Numbered from the stretch's first letter, positions 1 through 10,854 are shown. The stretch is 64,000 nt of DNA from Phymatolithon calcareum (GCA_977006965.1 OZ345376.1:1488001-1552000); one strand, 5' to 3'. A program made the numbers and translations. The notes: generated from the letters alone by a model not told the origin.

Positions 1-3000
1 GAGAGCGGTTCCCAAGTCGGATCTTCGTAGTCAAATCCGCGCCACTTGATGCGGACTTCGTAGCGCTCATTGTTCGAGTTGAATTTGAGGTCAAGCAATT
101 TTTCAACAGTGTTTAGATGTGGAGTGTTGTGCTCGACAGAGTCCAGAAACTCTTCAGTGACGTTCAAGGAAGAATCGGCATAGTGCTTGAGTCGATTGGC
201 ATGAAAAGTGTGGAATTTTCCCGAGATGAGGTCTTCGCATTCATAAATGAGATCCGAAAGAGCACGAGTAACGCGTCGAGGGCCCATCCAGCGAACTTGC
301 AATTTGTGCCCGGTCTTCTTTGTTTGCTTGGCAACCATGACAAAGTCACCCACCTCGAATTTAACTGGCTGAATGTGGGTACGGGCGTTGTGACGAGCGA
401 TGGCATCCTTACGGCGACGAGTTCGGCGAATGGAAATGTCCTTGTGCATGTATTGGAGGGCCGAATTCAGATTGTCGATTTTAGCAATTCGTTCAGCCTT
501 GACGATGTCAATAGAGCTTGCTTGAGGTGCCCCAGGTGGCAAAATCGTACGAAGCGGATTGTCAGCGGCTTGTCCAGTGAAGGCAGTTATGGGTGCAATG
601 TTGCCGAGACTCGGGCGCTTAGAGTGGTTGAGAATACTCTGGACGAGCATTATGATGGTCGGCCACTCCCGTTCACGAAGACGAAATTCCGAAAGTAGCG
701 CTCTGGTGGCTCGCAGCACTTCTTTGCATACTGTTTCGACCGTCCCGTTTGACTGGGGACAGTAGGCGGTGGTAAAGTGATGATGGGCATGCAGGGCCCG
801 ATTCAGATCCGCCATCACCTTGTTCTTGAAATGTGTTCCACGATCCGAGCACCACATAAGCGTTACGCCAAAAGTAGCAAACCAGCGTAGCAAAGTCGTA
901 ACCGTAGTTTCCGTGTCTGCGTGTGCACAGGGCTCCAGCCATATGTACGAGGTTGCATCATCCTTCAGTATGAGCACATATTCTTGGCCTGAATGGCTCG
1001 GCGCCATGTAGATGAAATCAAAGTGTAGAAGCTGGTTCGGCGTGTCGGAGTGGAGTGAGTGAGCCAAAGGTCGGGGGACCTTATGTGCACTGCTGGTTGC
1101 GATACAGTGCAGGCAAGTGTTGCAGAAAGCGGTGATGTCCGCTTTCATGCCGCTCCATACGAAGTGCTCCGAAATGTTGTGAAAGGTTGTGTCAATTCCA
1201 CGATGGCCACTTCGTCCACAGTGGCCAATAATGCAAATTCGAAGTATCAACGCAGAGTCTTCGTACGGAGTCCATATAGCACGTGCGTCATTTTTGAGAA
1301 TACCCTGCTTCTTTGACACGTTTTCGGGAAGTTTGGCGCTGTTCTCAACTGCGGAGTTTTGGCTTGCGGAGATTTCCTCAACGGATGGCCAGGTAAAATC
1401 GGGATCTAAGTCGGGCGCGACCGGAGCCACAAGGAGAGCTGAGAGTCGCCTTGATGTTGCCGATGGTTCCGGAGATCCCCAACGGGAGAGAAGATCAGCC
1501 CAGCAGTTGTCATCACCGGATATGTGAACAATTGTGTATCGAAAAGATGATAGTGCAATAGCCCAGCGCTCAATTTTGTTAGCCACATGCCTCGGTATGC
1601 TGGCGTGCGCAGACATCGGATTGAAAATAAAGACAAGATTCTTGTGATCCGTGAATAGGGAAAATCCTTCTGGGCGCAATAGCATATAATCGAGCCGAGA
1701 TACTGCCTCAACAATAGCAAAAGCCTCCTTTTCCGCTGTTGACCAGCGCGAGCTGGAACCTTTAAAAGATCCAGAAAGAAATGACAGCGGTTCGTGGCGC
1801 TGAGAGTCGAACGGCTGGTCGGCATCGGTGGGTGGAATTTGGGTCAGGACGCCAGCCCAGTGTTGATCGCTGGCATCTGTAAATAGGCAGAGGAGCTTGG
1901 TAGGATCTGGATGTGCGAGAGTTATCGAGTCGCGCAATGCATTCTTGACTTGTTCAAACACGTCTTCGTGCATTTTTGCCCAGCTTGTATCCGAAAGGTA
2001 GACCTTCGACGCCGACTGCTTAGTTCGTCTCTTGGATTGAGAAAAAACTTCTTCGAGGACAGAATGGAGCGGAGCGACGAGAGAGTTGTAGGATGGAATG
2101 ACAGTGCGCATCCAATTTGCAGCGCAAAGGAATTGTTGCAGCTGGTCTCCCGTAATAGGAGCTGGCATATTGATTAGAGCAGTGATTCTGCTTGGGTCCA
2201 AACGGACTCCATCCTTAGAGATAGACCGACCGCACCACTTAACCGATGACAAGAAGAACTTGCACTTCGCTGCATGCAACTTGAACCCATTCTGGCGACA
2301 AATGTTTAGAAAGTCGCGAAGAGCGTTGATGAGATCGCTCGCAGTATGGCAATGGAAGAGTATGTCGTCTAGCCACTGCAGTATGACATCTCGGATGCCA
2401 ATGCACTTCTCTTGCACCGTACTTTGGACATAAGCTGTGGCATTTGTTTGCCCGTGAAGAACTCGTGTCGGGGTGAAGACGCCGTCGGGTGTTATGAAGC
2501 TTTGACATTCACGAGACTTCTCTTCGGTAGGAAATTGCCAGTAGCAGTGGCACAAATCAATAAGGGCGAAACAGGTGTCCTGCGCCAGCTGTGCCATAGC
2601 CATCTCAAGGTTTGGCATTGGCCACGCAAAGGGAACAGTTTGGCTGTTGACTGGCCTGAGGTCGACAGTGAACCTGAACTTCTCTGGTCCATCCTTAGGG
2701 ACGAGAAGTGGAGCGCAAGCCCAAGTGCTCTCATTGTTGCGCTCAATCAGCCCTAAGCGAAGCAATTCATCCGTCTTTTTGCGCAAAAATTCGGCTTGTG
2801 GCGGGGAGTATCTTCGAAGCTTGACTCGAATGGGAACAGCATTAGCCTTGAGCCTGACGGTCATAGGTTTGACATTAGCCGGAGGATCAGAGCCCATTCT
2901 GGTTCGAAATATATCCTCATACTCGAAGAGCAGATCATGAAGGTCAGCATGGAGCTCTTCGGGAAGTCCACTAGCAACTGCTTCTTCGTATCTCTTCTTC

Positions 3001-4682
3001 AGTTCCTGGCGGGTTTGCTCAGGATCTTCATCACCGGTTACGGGTACATTGTCGGAACGAAAAGGGTCATCATCTAAGCCGTCTCCAAATAGAAAGGCGT
3101 TGCTGTGACCTGATTCCAATTGATTGTCATAGGCCATGTTGGGAACAGGACAGGGATTGCTGTCGAAGTCTTCCGCATCTTGAAATGGCTCGGATTCATC
3201 GGTCTGCCCGGTGGTGTTAAGAAGATGTAGCGATAAAGAAGAAGATTTGGTTCCAGAGAAAGCTCCAATATGAGAGAAGTCGGCGTCATGGAACGAGTCA
3301 CGGACGAGGGAAAGATGTGAATCGAGATCAAACCCCATTGACTTGAGGACAGGTCGTGCAAGTAGAATTTCCGGCATGTGTTGTTCGAACACCAAGTACT
3401 CAACATTTCGAAGTCGAAGAGGGCCGACAGGCAAAGACAGGGTGGTTGATATCCTTGCTTTTTTCTTGGCTTCATAACAAACTTCATTTTGTTCATCATT
3501 TCCAGCCAGAGCGAGGGAGACGAGGACTGTCTGAGAGAGTGGAAGAACTTGTACGAATATGCCTTGGTCCGCGCATTGCTGTAGATGTGACTCACTGATG
3601 GCACAGCTGTCGGCGCCAGTATCTCCGTTGACGATGACATCGACCTTGTCGGCGAGTTTGGCATGATACCTTCCATCCCGCGCTGGCACATTTTCAGGGC
3701 CATCGAATAGAATAGCGTTTAGGTGGGCTATGTTCTTGTTCTTGTAGTACTCTTGCAGTAGTTCACGACGTTCCTCCAGGGAAGTAAGAGGACAATCTTT
3801 CAGAAGGTGTCTACCTTTGCACTTTCTGGTATTCAGACAAAGAGGTACGGAATCTGAAGACTTCTCGAGATGAGGCCGCGGTGCACGTTGATTTGAGCCG
3901 CGGTCAGGAGTTGGGGCCTTATTATTGTTCTTGTTGTTGTCCGAAAGGTTTCCGATATTTGTTTTTGGAGTAGATGGACCCTGTCTGTGGACAAGATTGT
4001 TGGAATCCTTCCCCACTTTGGGGGTGCTCTTGATATCGGTGGCGGTTTTGATGGGTACAAATTTGTCGCACTCGACGGCTTGCTCCAACACATATTTGTA
4101 GAACGGTATCCATTTTTTGCGAAGCTCATACTTTCCGAGTGAAAGGTCGGACTCAATCTTTAACCTCAGGGCTGTGGGTTTCAAGAGAGCGCAAATTTGA
4201 GAGATGGCGAGTTTGGGGCTCTTTTCAATTAAGGAATCCCATTTTTTGATTCTTAAAAACGTTTTGTACTCCATGAAAAGTGCCTTGATCCGCATTTCCG
4301 GGTCGGGTTCTTGAACGTTAATGCGAACGGATTGACTTACAGCGGCATTCAGGGCTTCAGCGGAAAGGCTGTCGAAAGAAACCTCGTCCTTTTCGTCCAG
4401 CCACTTCTTCAAATAGTCATCTGTGAGTTCATTGAGAGTGTTGACATTCTCGAATTCTCCAAGCTCAATCATGGAGAGTAGTAGATCCGGGTCCACAGAT
4501 GCTTTGAGAGAAACGGGTTGAACAGTCGATCCTGAAGCTTGAGCATCTCTTAGACGAAGAAGGTAGCGCTCACGCTCCCGGAGAAAGAAATGTATATTCT
4601 TTCGACCCAGACGACGAAGCTCAGGATGAGCAATTGGAGAAAAAATCGGCTGGCCTCCGGACGGTCCAACTGTGTTGACCAT
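1..4682 (-). CDS. Gag-Pol polyprotein, copy 1 (3' end outside window)
   Basis: This is the left-most copy of the chromovirus polyprotein. Its first 1561 or so codons lie in the window and the C-terminal codons, including the end of the chromodomain, lie to the left. Start chosen at the ATG at 4682, equivalent to 10159 in copy 2. All visible sequence is identical to copies 2 and 3, including the protease, reverse transcriptase, RNase H and integrase blocks, with no stop or frameshift. See copy 2 for residue positions. The preceding in-frame GTG gives one extra codon but is not needed. Confidence 0.9.
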   Translation of the reverse strand, partial: MVNTVGPSGGQPIFSPIAHPELRRLGRKNIHFFLRERERYLLRLRDAQASGSTVQPVSLKASVDPDLLLSMIELGEFENVNTLNELTDDYLKKWLDEKDEVSFDSLSAEALNAAVSQSVRINVQEPDPEMRIKALFMEYKTFLRIKKWDSLIEKSPKLAISQICALLKPTALRLKIESDLSLGKYELRKKWIPFYKYVLEQAVECDKFVPIKTATDIKSTPKVGKDSNNLVHRQGPSTPKTNIGNLSDNNKNNNKAPTPDRGSNQRAPRPHLEKSSDSVPLCLNTRKCKGRHLLKDCPLTSLEERRELLQEYYKNKNIAHLNAILFDGPENVPARDGRYHAKLADKVDVIVNGDTGADSCAISESHLQQCADQGIFVQVLPLSQTVLVSLALAGNDEQNEVCYEAKKKARISTTLSLPVGPLRLRNVEYLVFEQHMPEILLARPVLKSMGFDLDSHLSLVRDSFHDADFSHIGAFSGTKSSSLSLHLLNTTGQTDESEPFQDAEDFDSNPCPVPNMAYDNQLESGHSNAFLFGDGLDDDPFRSDNVPVTGDEDPEQTRQELKKRYEEAVASGLPEELHADLHDLLFEYEDIFRTRMGSDPPANVKPMTVRLKANAVPIRVKLRRYSPPQAEFLRKKTDELLRLGLIERNNESTWACAPLLVPKDGPEKFRFTVDLRPVNSQTVPFAWPMPNLEMAMAQLAQDTCFALIDLCHCYWQFPTEEKSRECQSFITPDGVFTPTRVLHGQTNATAYVQSTVQEKCIGIRDVILQWLDDILFHCHTASDLINALRDFLNICRQNGFKLHAAKCKFFLSSVKWCGRSISKDGVRLDPSRITALINMPAPITGDQLQQFLCAANWMRTVIPSYNSLVAPLHSVLEEVFSQSKRRTKQSASKVYLSDTSWAKMHEDVFEQVKNALRDSITLAHPDPTKLLCLFTDASDQHWAGVLTQIPPTDADQPFDSQRHEPLSFLSGSFKGSSSRWSTAEKEAFAIVEAVSRLDYMLLRPEGFSLFTDHKNLVFIFNPMSAHASIPRHVANKIERWAIALSSFRYTIVHISGDDNCWADLLSRWGSPEPSATSRRLSALLVAPVAPDLDPDFTWPSVEEISASQNSAVENSAKLPENVSKKQGILKNDARAIWTPYEDSALILRICIIGHCGRSGHRGIDTTFHNISEHFVWSGMKADITAFCNTCLHCIATSSAHKVPRPLAHSLHSDTPNQLLHFDFIYMAPSHSGQEYVLILKDDATSYIWLEPCAHADTETTVTTLLRWFATFGVTLMWCSDRGTHFKNKVMADLNRALHAHHHFTTAYCPQSNGTVETVCKEVLRATRALLSEFRLREREWPTIIMLVQSILNHSKRPSLGNIAPITAFTGQAADNPLRTILPPGAPQASSIDIVKAERIAKIDNLNSALQYMHKDISIRRTRRRKDAIARHNARTHIQPVKFEVGDFVMVAKQTKKTGHKLQVRWMGPRRVTRALSDLIYECEDLISGKFHTFHANRLKHYADSSLNVTEEFLDSVEHNTPHLNTVEKLLDLKFNSNNERYEVRIKWRGFDYEDPTWEPL

Positions 4683-4702
4683 CACGAGTAGGAGCTGCAG
4701 GG

Positions 4703-5347
4703 TGCAACAGGACTGTAGTATAACTTGGAAGTATACCTTAGACCTTAGTGTACACTATTGGTCATGTGCGCCTTTGGTGTTGATAAAGGCGTGAAGATGA
4801 TGAGGATGGTGAAGAGAGCAGGAAGATGAATGATGATGGTGAATGTCTCTTGGCTCCCTTTAGTCAGGAGCCGACGTTTACTTGGCTTAAATAGAAAAGA
4901 CAAGGCAAATGGAAACACGAAGAAAGAAGTAGCTCAACATTCGGGGGACAGCGCAACGGTCTTGACAGAAGCTGAATTCCTTGGATGAATGAGAGAGCTT
5001 CGAGATGCATCCAAATCACGGAGCGGAAGTTGAGGCTGCCGTGGATGCTAACAGGAAAGAAGACAAGTTGTATGACGACGAGAAAGCGTGTTCCGGGGAG
5101 CATCCCAACAAGCCCAACGTAGAGTGGATGCTGTGATGCGTAGGGCACACGTACAGGAAAGAAAGATGTAATGTCAGGACCGTGGATTGACAAGCAGTGA
5201 TGGCTTGTCAAACAGGTACATGAAATCAAATGACGGAGAACATGAATGGATGCACTTAAAATTCAGGCGTAAACGGCAAAGATAACGAACGGTAGTGTGC
5301 GAGCAGCACAATTCTTGATGTCCATACGTGAGGTATCGTATGTCGCA
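4703..5347 (-). repeat. LTR shared between copies 1 and 2
   Basis: This is the stretch between the polyprotein start of copy 1 and the end of copy 2, equivalent to 15657-16301, whose outer edge is fixed by the host junction. On the minus strand it would begin TGCGAC and end GTTGCA, imperfect inverted ends of the usual TG...CA kind. The outer edge is well supported. The inner (U5) edge is inferred from these ends and could be off by tens of bases. A TATTTAAG box lies at 4884-4893 on the minus strand. Confidence 0.75.
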
Positions 5348-5377
5348 ATAGTCCTCTTTTTCGAAGAACTGCACTTG

Positions 5378-8300
5378 CTAGGATTCCAAAGTCTCTCGTG
5401 CGGCCTTGACGAGCTCTTGATCACAATGGGAAGTGAGAAAGGCATCGAGCTTGTCCGGAATATCTTCGTGCATAACGGAGAGCGGTTCCCAAGTCGGATC
5501 TTCGTAGTCAAATCCGCGCCACTTGATGCGGACTTCGTAGCGCTCATTGTTCGAGTTGAATTTGAGGTCAAGCAATTTTTCAACAGTGTTTAGATGTGGA
5601 GTGTTGTGCTCGACAGAGTCCAGAAACTCTTCAGTGACGTTCAAGGAAGAATCGGCATAGTGCTTGAGTCGATTGGCATGAAAAGTGTGGAATTTTCCCG
5701 AGATGAGGTCTTCGCATTCATAAATGAGATCCGAAAGAGCACGAGTAACGCGTCGAGGGCCCATCCAGCGAACTTGCAATTTGTGCCCGGTCTTCTTTGT
5801 TTGCTTGGCAACCATGACAAAGTCACCCACCTCGAATTTAACTGGCTGAATGTGGGTACGGGCGTTGTGACGAGCGATGGCATCCTTACGGCGACGAGTT
5901 CGGCGAATGGAAATGTCCTTGTGCATGTATTGGAGGGCCGAATTCAGATTGTCGATTTTAGCAATTCGTTCAGCCTTGACGATGTCAATAGAGCTTGCTT
6001 GAGGTGCCCCAGGTGGCAAAATCGTACGAAGCGGATTGTCAGCGGCTTGTCCAGTGAAGGCAGTTATGGGTGCAATGTTGCCGAGACTCGGGCGCTTAGA
6101 GTGGTTGAGAATACTCTGGACGAGCATTATGATGGTCGGCCACTCCCGTTCACGAAGACGAAATTCCGAAAGTAGCGCTCTGGTGGCTCGCAGCACTTCT
6201 TTGCATACTGTTTCGACCGTCCCGTTTGACTGGGGACAGTAGGCGGTGGTAAAGTGATGATGGGCATGCAGGGCCCGATTCAGATCCGCCATCACCTTGT
6301 TCTTGAAATGTGTTCCACGATCCGAGCACCACATAAGCGTTACGCCAAAAGTAGCAAACCAGCGTAGCAAAGTCGTAACCGTAGTTTCCGTGTCTGCGTG
6401 TGCACAGGGCTCCAGCCATATGTACGAGGTTGCATCATCCTTCAGTATGAGCACATATTCTTGGCCTGAATGGCTCGGCGCCATGTAGATGAAATCAAAG
6501 TGTAGAAGCTGGTTCGGCGTGTCGGAGTGGAGTGAGTGAGCCAAAGGTCGGGGGACCTTATGTGCACTGCTGGTTGCGATACAGTGCAGGCAAGTGTTGC
6601 AGAAAGCGGTGATGTCCGCTTTCATGCCGCTCCATACGAAGTGCTCCGAAATGTTGTGAAAGGTTGTGTCAATTCCACGATGGCCACTTCGTCCACAGTG
6701 GCCAATAATGCAAATTCGAAGTATCAACGCAGAGTCTTCGTACGGAGTCCATATAGCACGTGCGTCATTTTTGAGAATACCCTGCTTCTTTGACACGTTT
6801 TCGGGAAGTTTGGCGCTGTTCTCAACTGCGGAGTTTTGGCTTGCGGAGATTTCCTCAACGGATGGCCAGGTAAAATCGGGATCTAAGTCGGGCGCGACCG
6901 GAGCCACAAGGAGAGCTGAGAGTCGCCTTGATGTTGCCGATGGTTCCGGAGATCCCCAACGGGAGAGAAGATCAGCCCAGCAGTTGTCATCACCGGATAT
7001 GTGAACAATTGTGTATCGAAAAGATGATAGTGCAATAGCCCAGCGCTCAATTTTGTTAGCCACATGCCTCGGTATGCTGGCGTGCGCAGACATCGGATTG
7101 AAAATAAAGACAAGATTCTTGTGATCCGTGAATAGGGAAAATCCTTCTGGGCGCAATAGCATATAATCGAGCCGAGATACTGCCTCAACAATAGCAAAAG
7201 CCTCCTTTTCCGCTGTTGACCAGCGCGAGCTGGAACCTTTAAAAGATCCAGAAAGAAATGACAGCGGTTCGTGGCGCTGAGAGTCGAACGGCTGGTCGGC
7301 ATCGGTGGGTGGAATTTGGGTCAGGACGCCAGCCCAGTGTTGATCGCTGGCATCTGTAAATAGGCAGAGGAGCTTGGTAGGATCTGGATGTGCGAGAGTT
7401 ATCGAGTCGCGCAATGCATTCTTGACTTGTTCAAACACGTCTTCGTGCATTTTTGCCCAGCTTGTATCCGAAAGGTAGACCTTCGACGCCGACTGCTTAG
7501 TTCGTCTCTTGGATTGAGAAAAAACTTCTTCGAGGACAGAATGGAGCGGAGCGACGAGAGAGTTGTAGGATGGAATGACAGTGCGCATCCAATTTGCAGC
7601 GCAAAGGAATTGTTGCAGCTGGTCTCCCGTAATAGGAGCTGGCATATTGATTAGAGCAGTGATTCTGCTTGGGTCCAAACGGACTCCATCCTTAGAGATA
7701 GACCGACCGCACCACTTAACCGATGACAAGAAGAACTTGCACTTCGCTGCATGCAACTTGAACCCATTCTGGCGACAAATGTTTAGAAAGTCGCGAAGAG
7801 CGTTGATGAGATCGCTCGCAGTATGGCAATGGAAGAGTATGTCGTCTAGCCACTGCAGTATGACATCTCGGATGCCAATGCACTTCTCTTGCACCGTACT
7901 TTGGACATAAGCTGTGGCATTTGTTTGCCCGTGAAGAACTCGTGTCGGGGTGAAGACGCCGTCGGGTGTTATGAAGCTTTGACATTCACGAGACTTCTCT
8001 TCGGTAGGAAATTGCCAGTAGCAGTGGCACAAATCAATAAGGGCGAAACAGGTGTCCTGCGCCAGCTGTGCCATAGCCATCTCAAGGTTTGGCATTGGCC
8101 ACGCAAAGGGAACAGTTTGGCTGTTGACTGGCCTGAGGTCGACAGTGAACCTGAACTTCTCTGGTCCATCCTTAGGGACGAGAAGTGGAGCGCAAGCCCA
8201 AGTGCTCTCATTGTTGCGCTCAATCAGCCCTAAGCGAAGCAATTCATCCGTCTTTTTGCGCAAAAATTCGGCTTGTGGCGGGGAGTATCTTCGAAGCTTG

Positions 8301-10159
8301 ACTCGAATGGGAACAGCATTAGCCTTGAGCCTGACGGTCATAGGTTTGACATTAGCCGGAGGATCAGAGCCCATTCTGGTTCGAAATATATCCTCATACT
8401 CGAAGAGCAGATCATGAAGGTCAGCATGGAGCTCTTCGGGAAGTCCACTAGCAACTGCTTCTTCGTATCTCTTCTTCAGTTCCTGGCGGGTTTGCTCAGG
8501 ATCTTCATCACCGGTTACGGGTACATTGTCGGAACGAAAAGGGTCATCATCTAAGCCGTCTCCAAATAGAAAGGCGTTGCTGTGACCTGATTCCAATTGA
8601 TTGTCATAGGCCATGTTGGGAACAGGACAGGGATTGCTGTCGAAGTCTTCCGCATCTTGAAATGGCTCGGATTCATCGGTCTGCCCGGTGGTGTTAAGAA
8701 GATGTAGCGATAAAGAAGAAGATTTGGTTCCAGAGAAAGCTCCAATATGAGAGAAGTCGGCGTCATGGAACGAGTCACGGACGAGGGAAAGATGTGAATC
8801 GAGATCAAACCCCATTGACTTGAGGACAGGTCGTGCAAGTAGAATTTCCGGCATGTGTTGTTCGAACACCAAGTACTCAACATTTCGAAGTCGAAGAGGG
8901 CCGACAGGCAAAGACAGGGTGGTTGATATCCTTGCTTTTTTCTTGGCTTCATAACAAACTTCATTTTGTTCATCATTTCCAGCCAGAGCGAGGGAGACGA
9001 GGACTGTCTGAGAGAGTGGAAGAACTTGTACGAATATGCCTTGGTCCGCGCATTGCTGTAGATGTGACTCACTGATGGCACAGCTGTCGGCGCCAGTATC
9101 TCCGTTGACGATGACATCGACCTTGTCGGCGAGTTTGGCATGATACCTTCCATCCCGCGCTGGCACATTTTCAGGGCCATCGAATAGAATAGCGTTTAGG
9201 TGGGCTATGTTCTTGTTCTTGTAGTACTCTTGCAGTAGTTCACGACGTTCCTCCAGGGAAGTAAGAGGACAATCTTTCAGAAGGTGTCTACCTTTGCACT
9301 TTCTGGTATTCAGACAAAGAGGTACGGAATCTGAAGACTTCTCGAGATGAGGCCGCGGTGCACGTTGATTTGAGCCGCGGTCAGGAGTTGGGGCCTTATT
9401 ATTGTTCTTGTTGTTGTCCGAAAGGTTTCCGATATTTGTTTTTGGAGTAGATGGACCCTGTCTGTGGACAAGATTGTTGGAATCCTTCCCCACTTTGGGG
9501 GTGCTCTTGATATCGGTGGCGGTTTTGATGGGTACAAATTTGTCGCACTCGACGGCTTGCTCCAACACATATTTGTAGAACGGTATCCATTTTTTGCGAA
9601 GCTCATACTTTCCGAGTGAAAGGTCGGACTCAATCTTTAACCTCAGGGCTGTGGGTTTCAAGAGAGCGCAAATTTGAGAGATGGCGAGTTTGGGGCTCTT
9701 TTCAATTAAGGAATCCCATTTTTTGATTCTTAAAAACGTTTTGTACTCCATGAAAAGTGCCTTGATCCGCATTTCCGGGTCGGGTTCTTGAACGTTAATG
9801 CGAACGGATTGACTTACAGCGGCATTCAGGGCTTCAGCGGAAAGGCTGTCGAAAGAAACCTCGTCCTTTTCGTCCAGCCACTTCTTCAAATAGTCATCTG
9901 TGAGTTCATTGAGAGTGTTGACATTCTCGAATTCTCCAAGCTCAATCATGGAGAGTAGTAGATCCGGGTCCACAGATGCTTTGAGAGAAACGGGTTGAAC
10001 AGTCGATCCTGAAGCTTGAGCATCTCTTAGACGAAGAAGGTAGCGCTCACGCTCCCGGAGAAAGAAATGTATATTCTTTCGACCCAGACGACGAAGCTCA
10101 GGATGAGCAATTGGAGAAAAAATCGGCTGGCCTCCGGACGGTCCAACTGTGTTGACCAT
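5378..10159 (-). CDS. Gag-Pol polyprotein of a chromodomain Ty3/gypsy retrotransposon, copy 2 (complete)
   Basis: A single uninterrupted frame of 1593 codons fuses Gag and Pol without a frameshift. Residues are numbered with the preceding in-frame GTG as residue 1. Order: Gag, about 1-270; a zinc-knuckle-like patch at 283-298 with odd spacing (CX5CX3HX4C); aspartic protease with DTGA at 355-358; reverse transcriptase 610-800 with LIDL at 708-711 and WLDD at 771-774; RNase H 930-1065 with TDAS at 936-939 and TDHK at 1012-1015; integrase with an HHCC finger at 1155-1194 and catalytic D1223, D1281, E1317 (35-residue spacing); a GPY/F-like module near 1446-1475; and a C-terminal chromodomain at 1525-1580 with the aromatic YEV..KWRG..Y..PTWEP signature. 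Chromodomains guide integration to particular chromatin in known chromoviruses. All catalytic residues I checked are present, so the copy looks competent. RT motif style resembles protist/oomycete/algal gypsy elements. Confidence 0.95.
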   Translation of the reverse strand: MVNTVGPSGGQPIFSPIAHPELRRLGRKNIHFFLRERERYLLRLRDAQASGSTVQPVSLKASVDPDLLLSMIELGEFENVNTLNELTDDYLKKWLDEKDEVSFDSLSAEALNAAVSQSVRINVQEPDPEMRIKALFMEYKTFLRIKKWDSLIEKSPKLAISQICALLKPTALRLKIESDLSLGKYELRKKWIPFYKYVLEQAVECDKFVPIKTATDIKSTPKVGKDSNNLVHRQGPSTPKTNIGNLSDNNKNNNKAPTPDRGSNQRAPRPHLEKSSDSVPLCLNTRKCKGRHLLKDCPLTSLEERRELLQEYYKNKNIAHLNAILFDGPENVPARDGRYHAKLADKVDVIVNGDTGADSCAISESHLQQCADQGIFVQVLPLSQTVLVSLALAGNDEQNEVCYEAKKKARISTTLSLPVGPLRLRNVEYLVFEQHMPEILLARPVLKSMGFDLDSHLSLVRDSFHDADFSHIGAFSGTKSSSLSLHLLNTTGQTDESEPFQDAEDFDSNPCPVPNMAYDNQLESGHSNAFLFGDGLDDDPFRSDNVPVTGDEDPEQTRQELKKRYEEAVASGLPEELHADLHDLLFEYEDIFRTRMGSDPPANVKPMTVRLKANAVPIRVKLRRYSPPQAEFLRKKTDELLRLGLIERNNESTWACAPLLVPKDGPEKFRFTVDLRPVNSQTVPFAWPMPNLEMAMAQLAQDTCFALIDLCHCYWQFPTEEKSRECQSFITPDGVFTPTRVLHGQTNATAYVQSTVQEKCIGIRDVILQWLDDILFHCHTASDLINALRDFLNICRQNGFKLHAAKCKFFLSSVKWCGRSISKDGVRLDPSRITALINMPAPITGDQLQQFLCAANWMRTVIPSYNSLVAPLHSVLEEVFSQSKRRTKQSASKVYLSDTSWAKMHEDVFEQVKNALRDSITLAHPDPTKLLCLFTDASDQHWAGVLTQIPPTDADQPFDSQRHEPLSFLSGSFKGSSSRWSTAEKEAFAIVEAVSRLDYMLLRPEGFSLFTDHKNLVFIFNPMSAHASIPRHVANKIERWAIALSSFRYTIVHISGDDNCWADLLSRWGSPEPSATSRRLSALLVAPVAPDLDPDFTWPSVEEISASQNSAVENSAKLPENVSKKQGILKNDARAIWTPYEDSALILRICIIGHCGRSGHRGIDTTFHNISEHFVWSGMKADITAFCNTCLHCIATSSAHKVPRPLAHSLHSDTPNQLLHFDFIYMAPSHSGQEYVLILKDDATSYIWLEPCAHADTETTVTTLLRWFATFGVTLMWCSDRGTHFKNKVMADLNRALHAHHHFTTAYCPQSNGTVETVCKEVLRATRALLSEFRLREREWPTIIMLVQSILNHSKRPSLGNIAPITAFTGQAADNPLRTILPPGAPQASSIDIVKAERIAKIDNLNSALQYMHKDISIRRTRRRKDAIARHNARTHIQPVKFEVGDFVMVAKQTKKTGHKLQVRWMGPRRVTRALSDLIYECEDLISGKFHTFHANRLKHYADSSLNVTEEFLDSVEHNTPHLNTVEKLLDLKFNSNNERYEVRIKWRGFDYEDPTWEPLSVMHEDIPDKLDAFLTSHCDQELVKAARETLES

Positions 10160-10179
10160 CACGAGTAGGAGCTGCAGGG

Positions 10180-10824
10180 TGCAACAGGACTGTAGTATAA
10201 CTTGGAAGTATACCTTAGACCTTAGTGTACACTATTGGTCATGTGCGCCTTTGGTGTTGATAAAGGCGTGAAGATGATGAGGATGGTGAAGAGAGCAGGA
10301 AGATGAATGATGATGGTGAATGTCTCTTGGCTCCCTTTAGTCAGGAGCCGACGTTTACTTGGCTTAAATAGAAAAGACAAGGCAAATGGAAACACGAAGA
10401 AAGAAGTAGCTCAACATTCGGGGGACAGCGCAACGGTCTTGACAGAAGCTGAATTCCTTGGATGAATGAGAGAGCTTCGAGATGCATCCAAATCACGGAG
10501 CGGAAGTTGAGGCTGCCGTGGATGCTAACAGGAAAGAAGACAAGTTGTATGACGACGAGAAAGCGTGTTCCGGGGAGCATCCCAACAAGCCCAACGTAGA
10601 GTGGATGCTGTGATGCGTAGGGCACACGTACAGGAAAGAAAGATGTAATGTCAGGACCGTGGATTGACAAGCAGTGATGGCTTGTCAAACAGGTACATGA
10701 AATCAAATGACGGAGAACATGAATGGATGCACTTAAAATTCAGGCGTAAACGGCAAAGATAACGAACGGTAGTGTGCGAGCAGCACAATTCTTGATGTCC
10801 ATACGTGAGGTATCGTATGTCGCA
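10180..10824 (-). repeat. LTR shared between copies 2 and 3
   Basis: Identical to the LTRs at 4703-5347 and 15657-16301. It serves as 3' LTR for copy 3 and 5' LTR for copy 2. A purine-rich stretch on the minus strand just to its right (about 10825-10843, GAAAAAGAGGAC core) is the likely polypurine tract of copy 3. No TGG-starting primer-binding site follows the U5 end. The sequence there starts CCCTGCAGCTCC, so the priming mode is not clear from the sequence. Confidence 0.75.
10361..10370 (-). promoter_or_regulatory. TATA-like box of the LTR promoter
   Basis: The minus strand reads TATTTAAGCC here, about 200 bases upstream of the polyprotein ATG and in the downstream half of the LTR, where a U3 promoter is expected. 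Copies recur at 4884-4893 and 15838-15847. The R/U5 boundary cannot be fixed from sequence alone. Confidence 0.5.
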
Positions 10825-10854
10825 ATAGTCCTCTTTTTCGAAGAACTGCACTTG

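Noticed and set aside
117-4156. Dozens of 60-210-codon frames on both strands within each chromovirus unit, including a 193-codon plus-strand frame
   Set aside because: All overlap the 1593-codon polyprotein in other frames and recur exactly with the 5477-bp period; they carry no domain signature.
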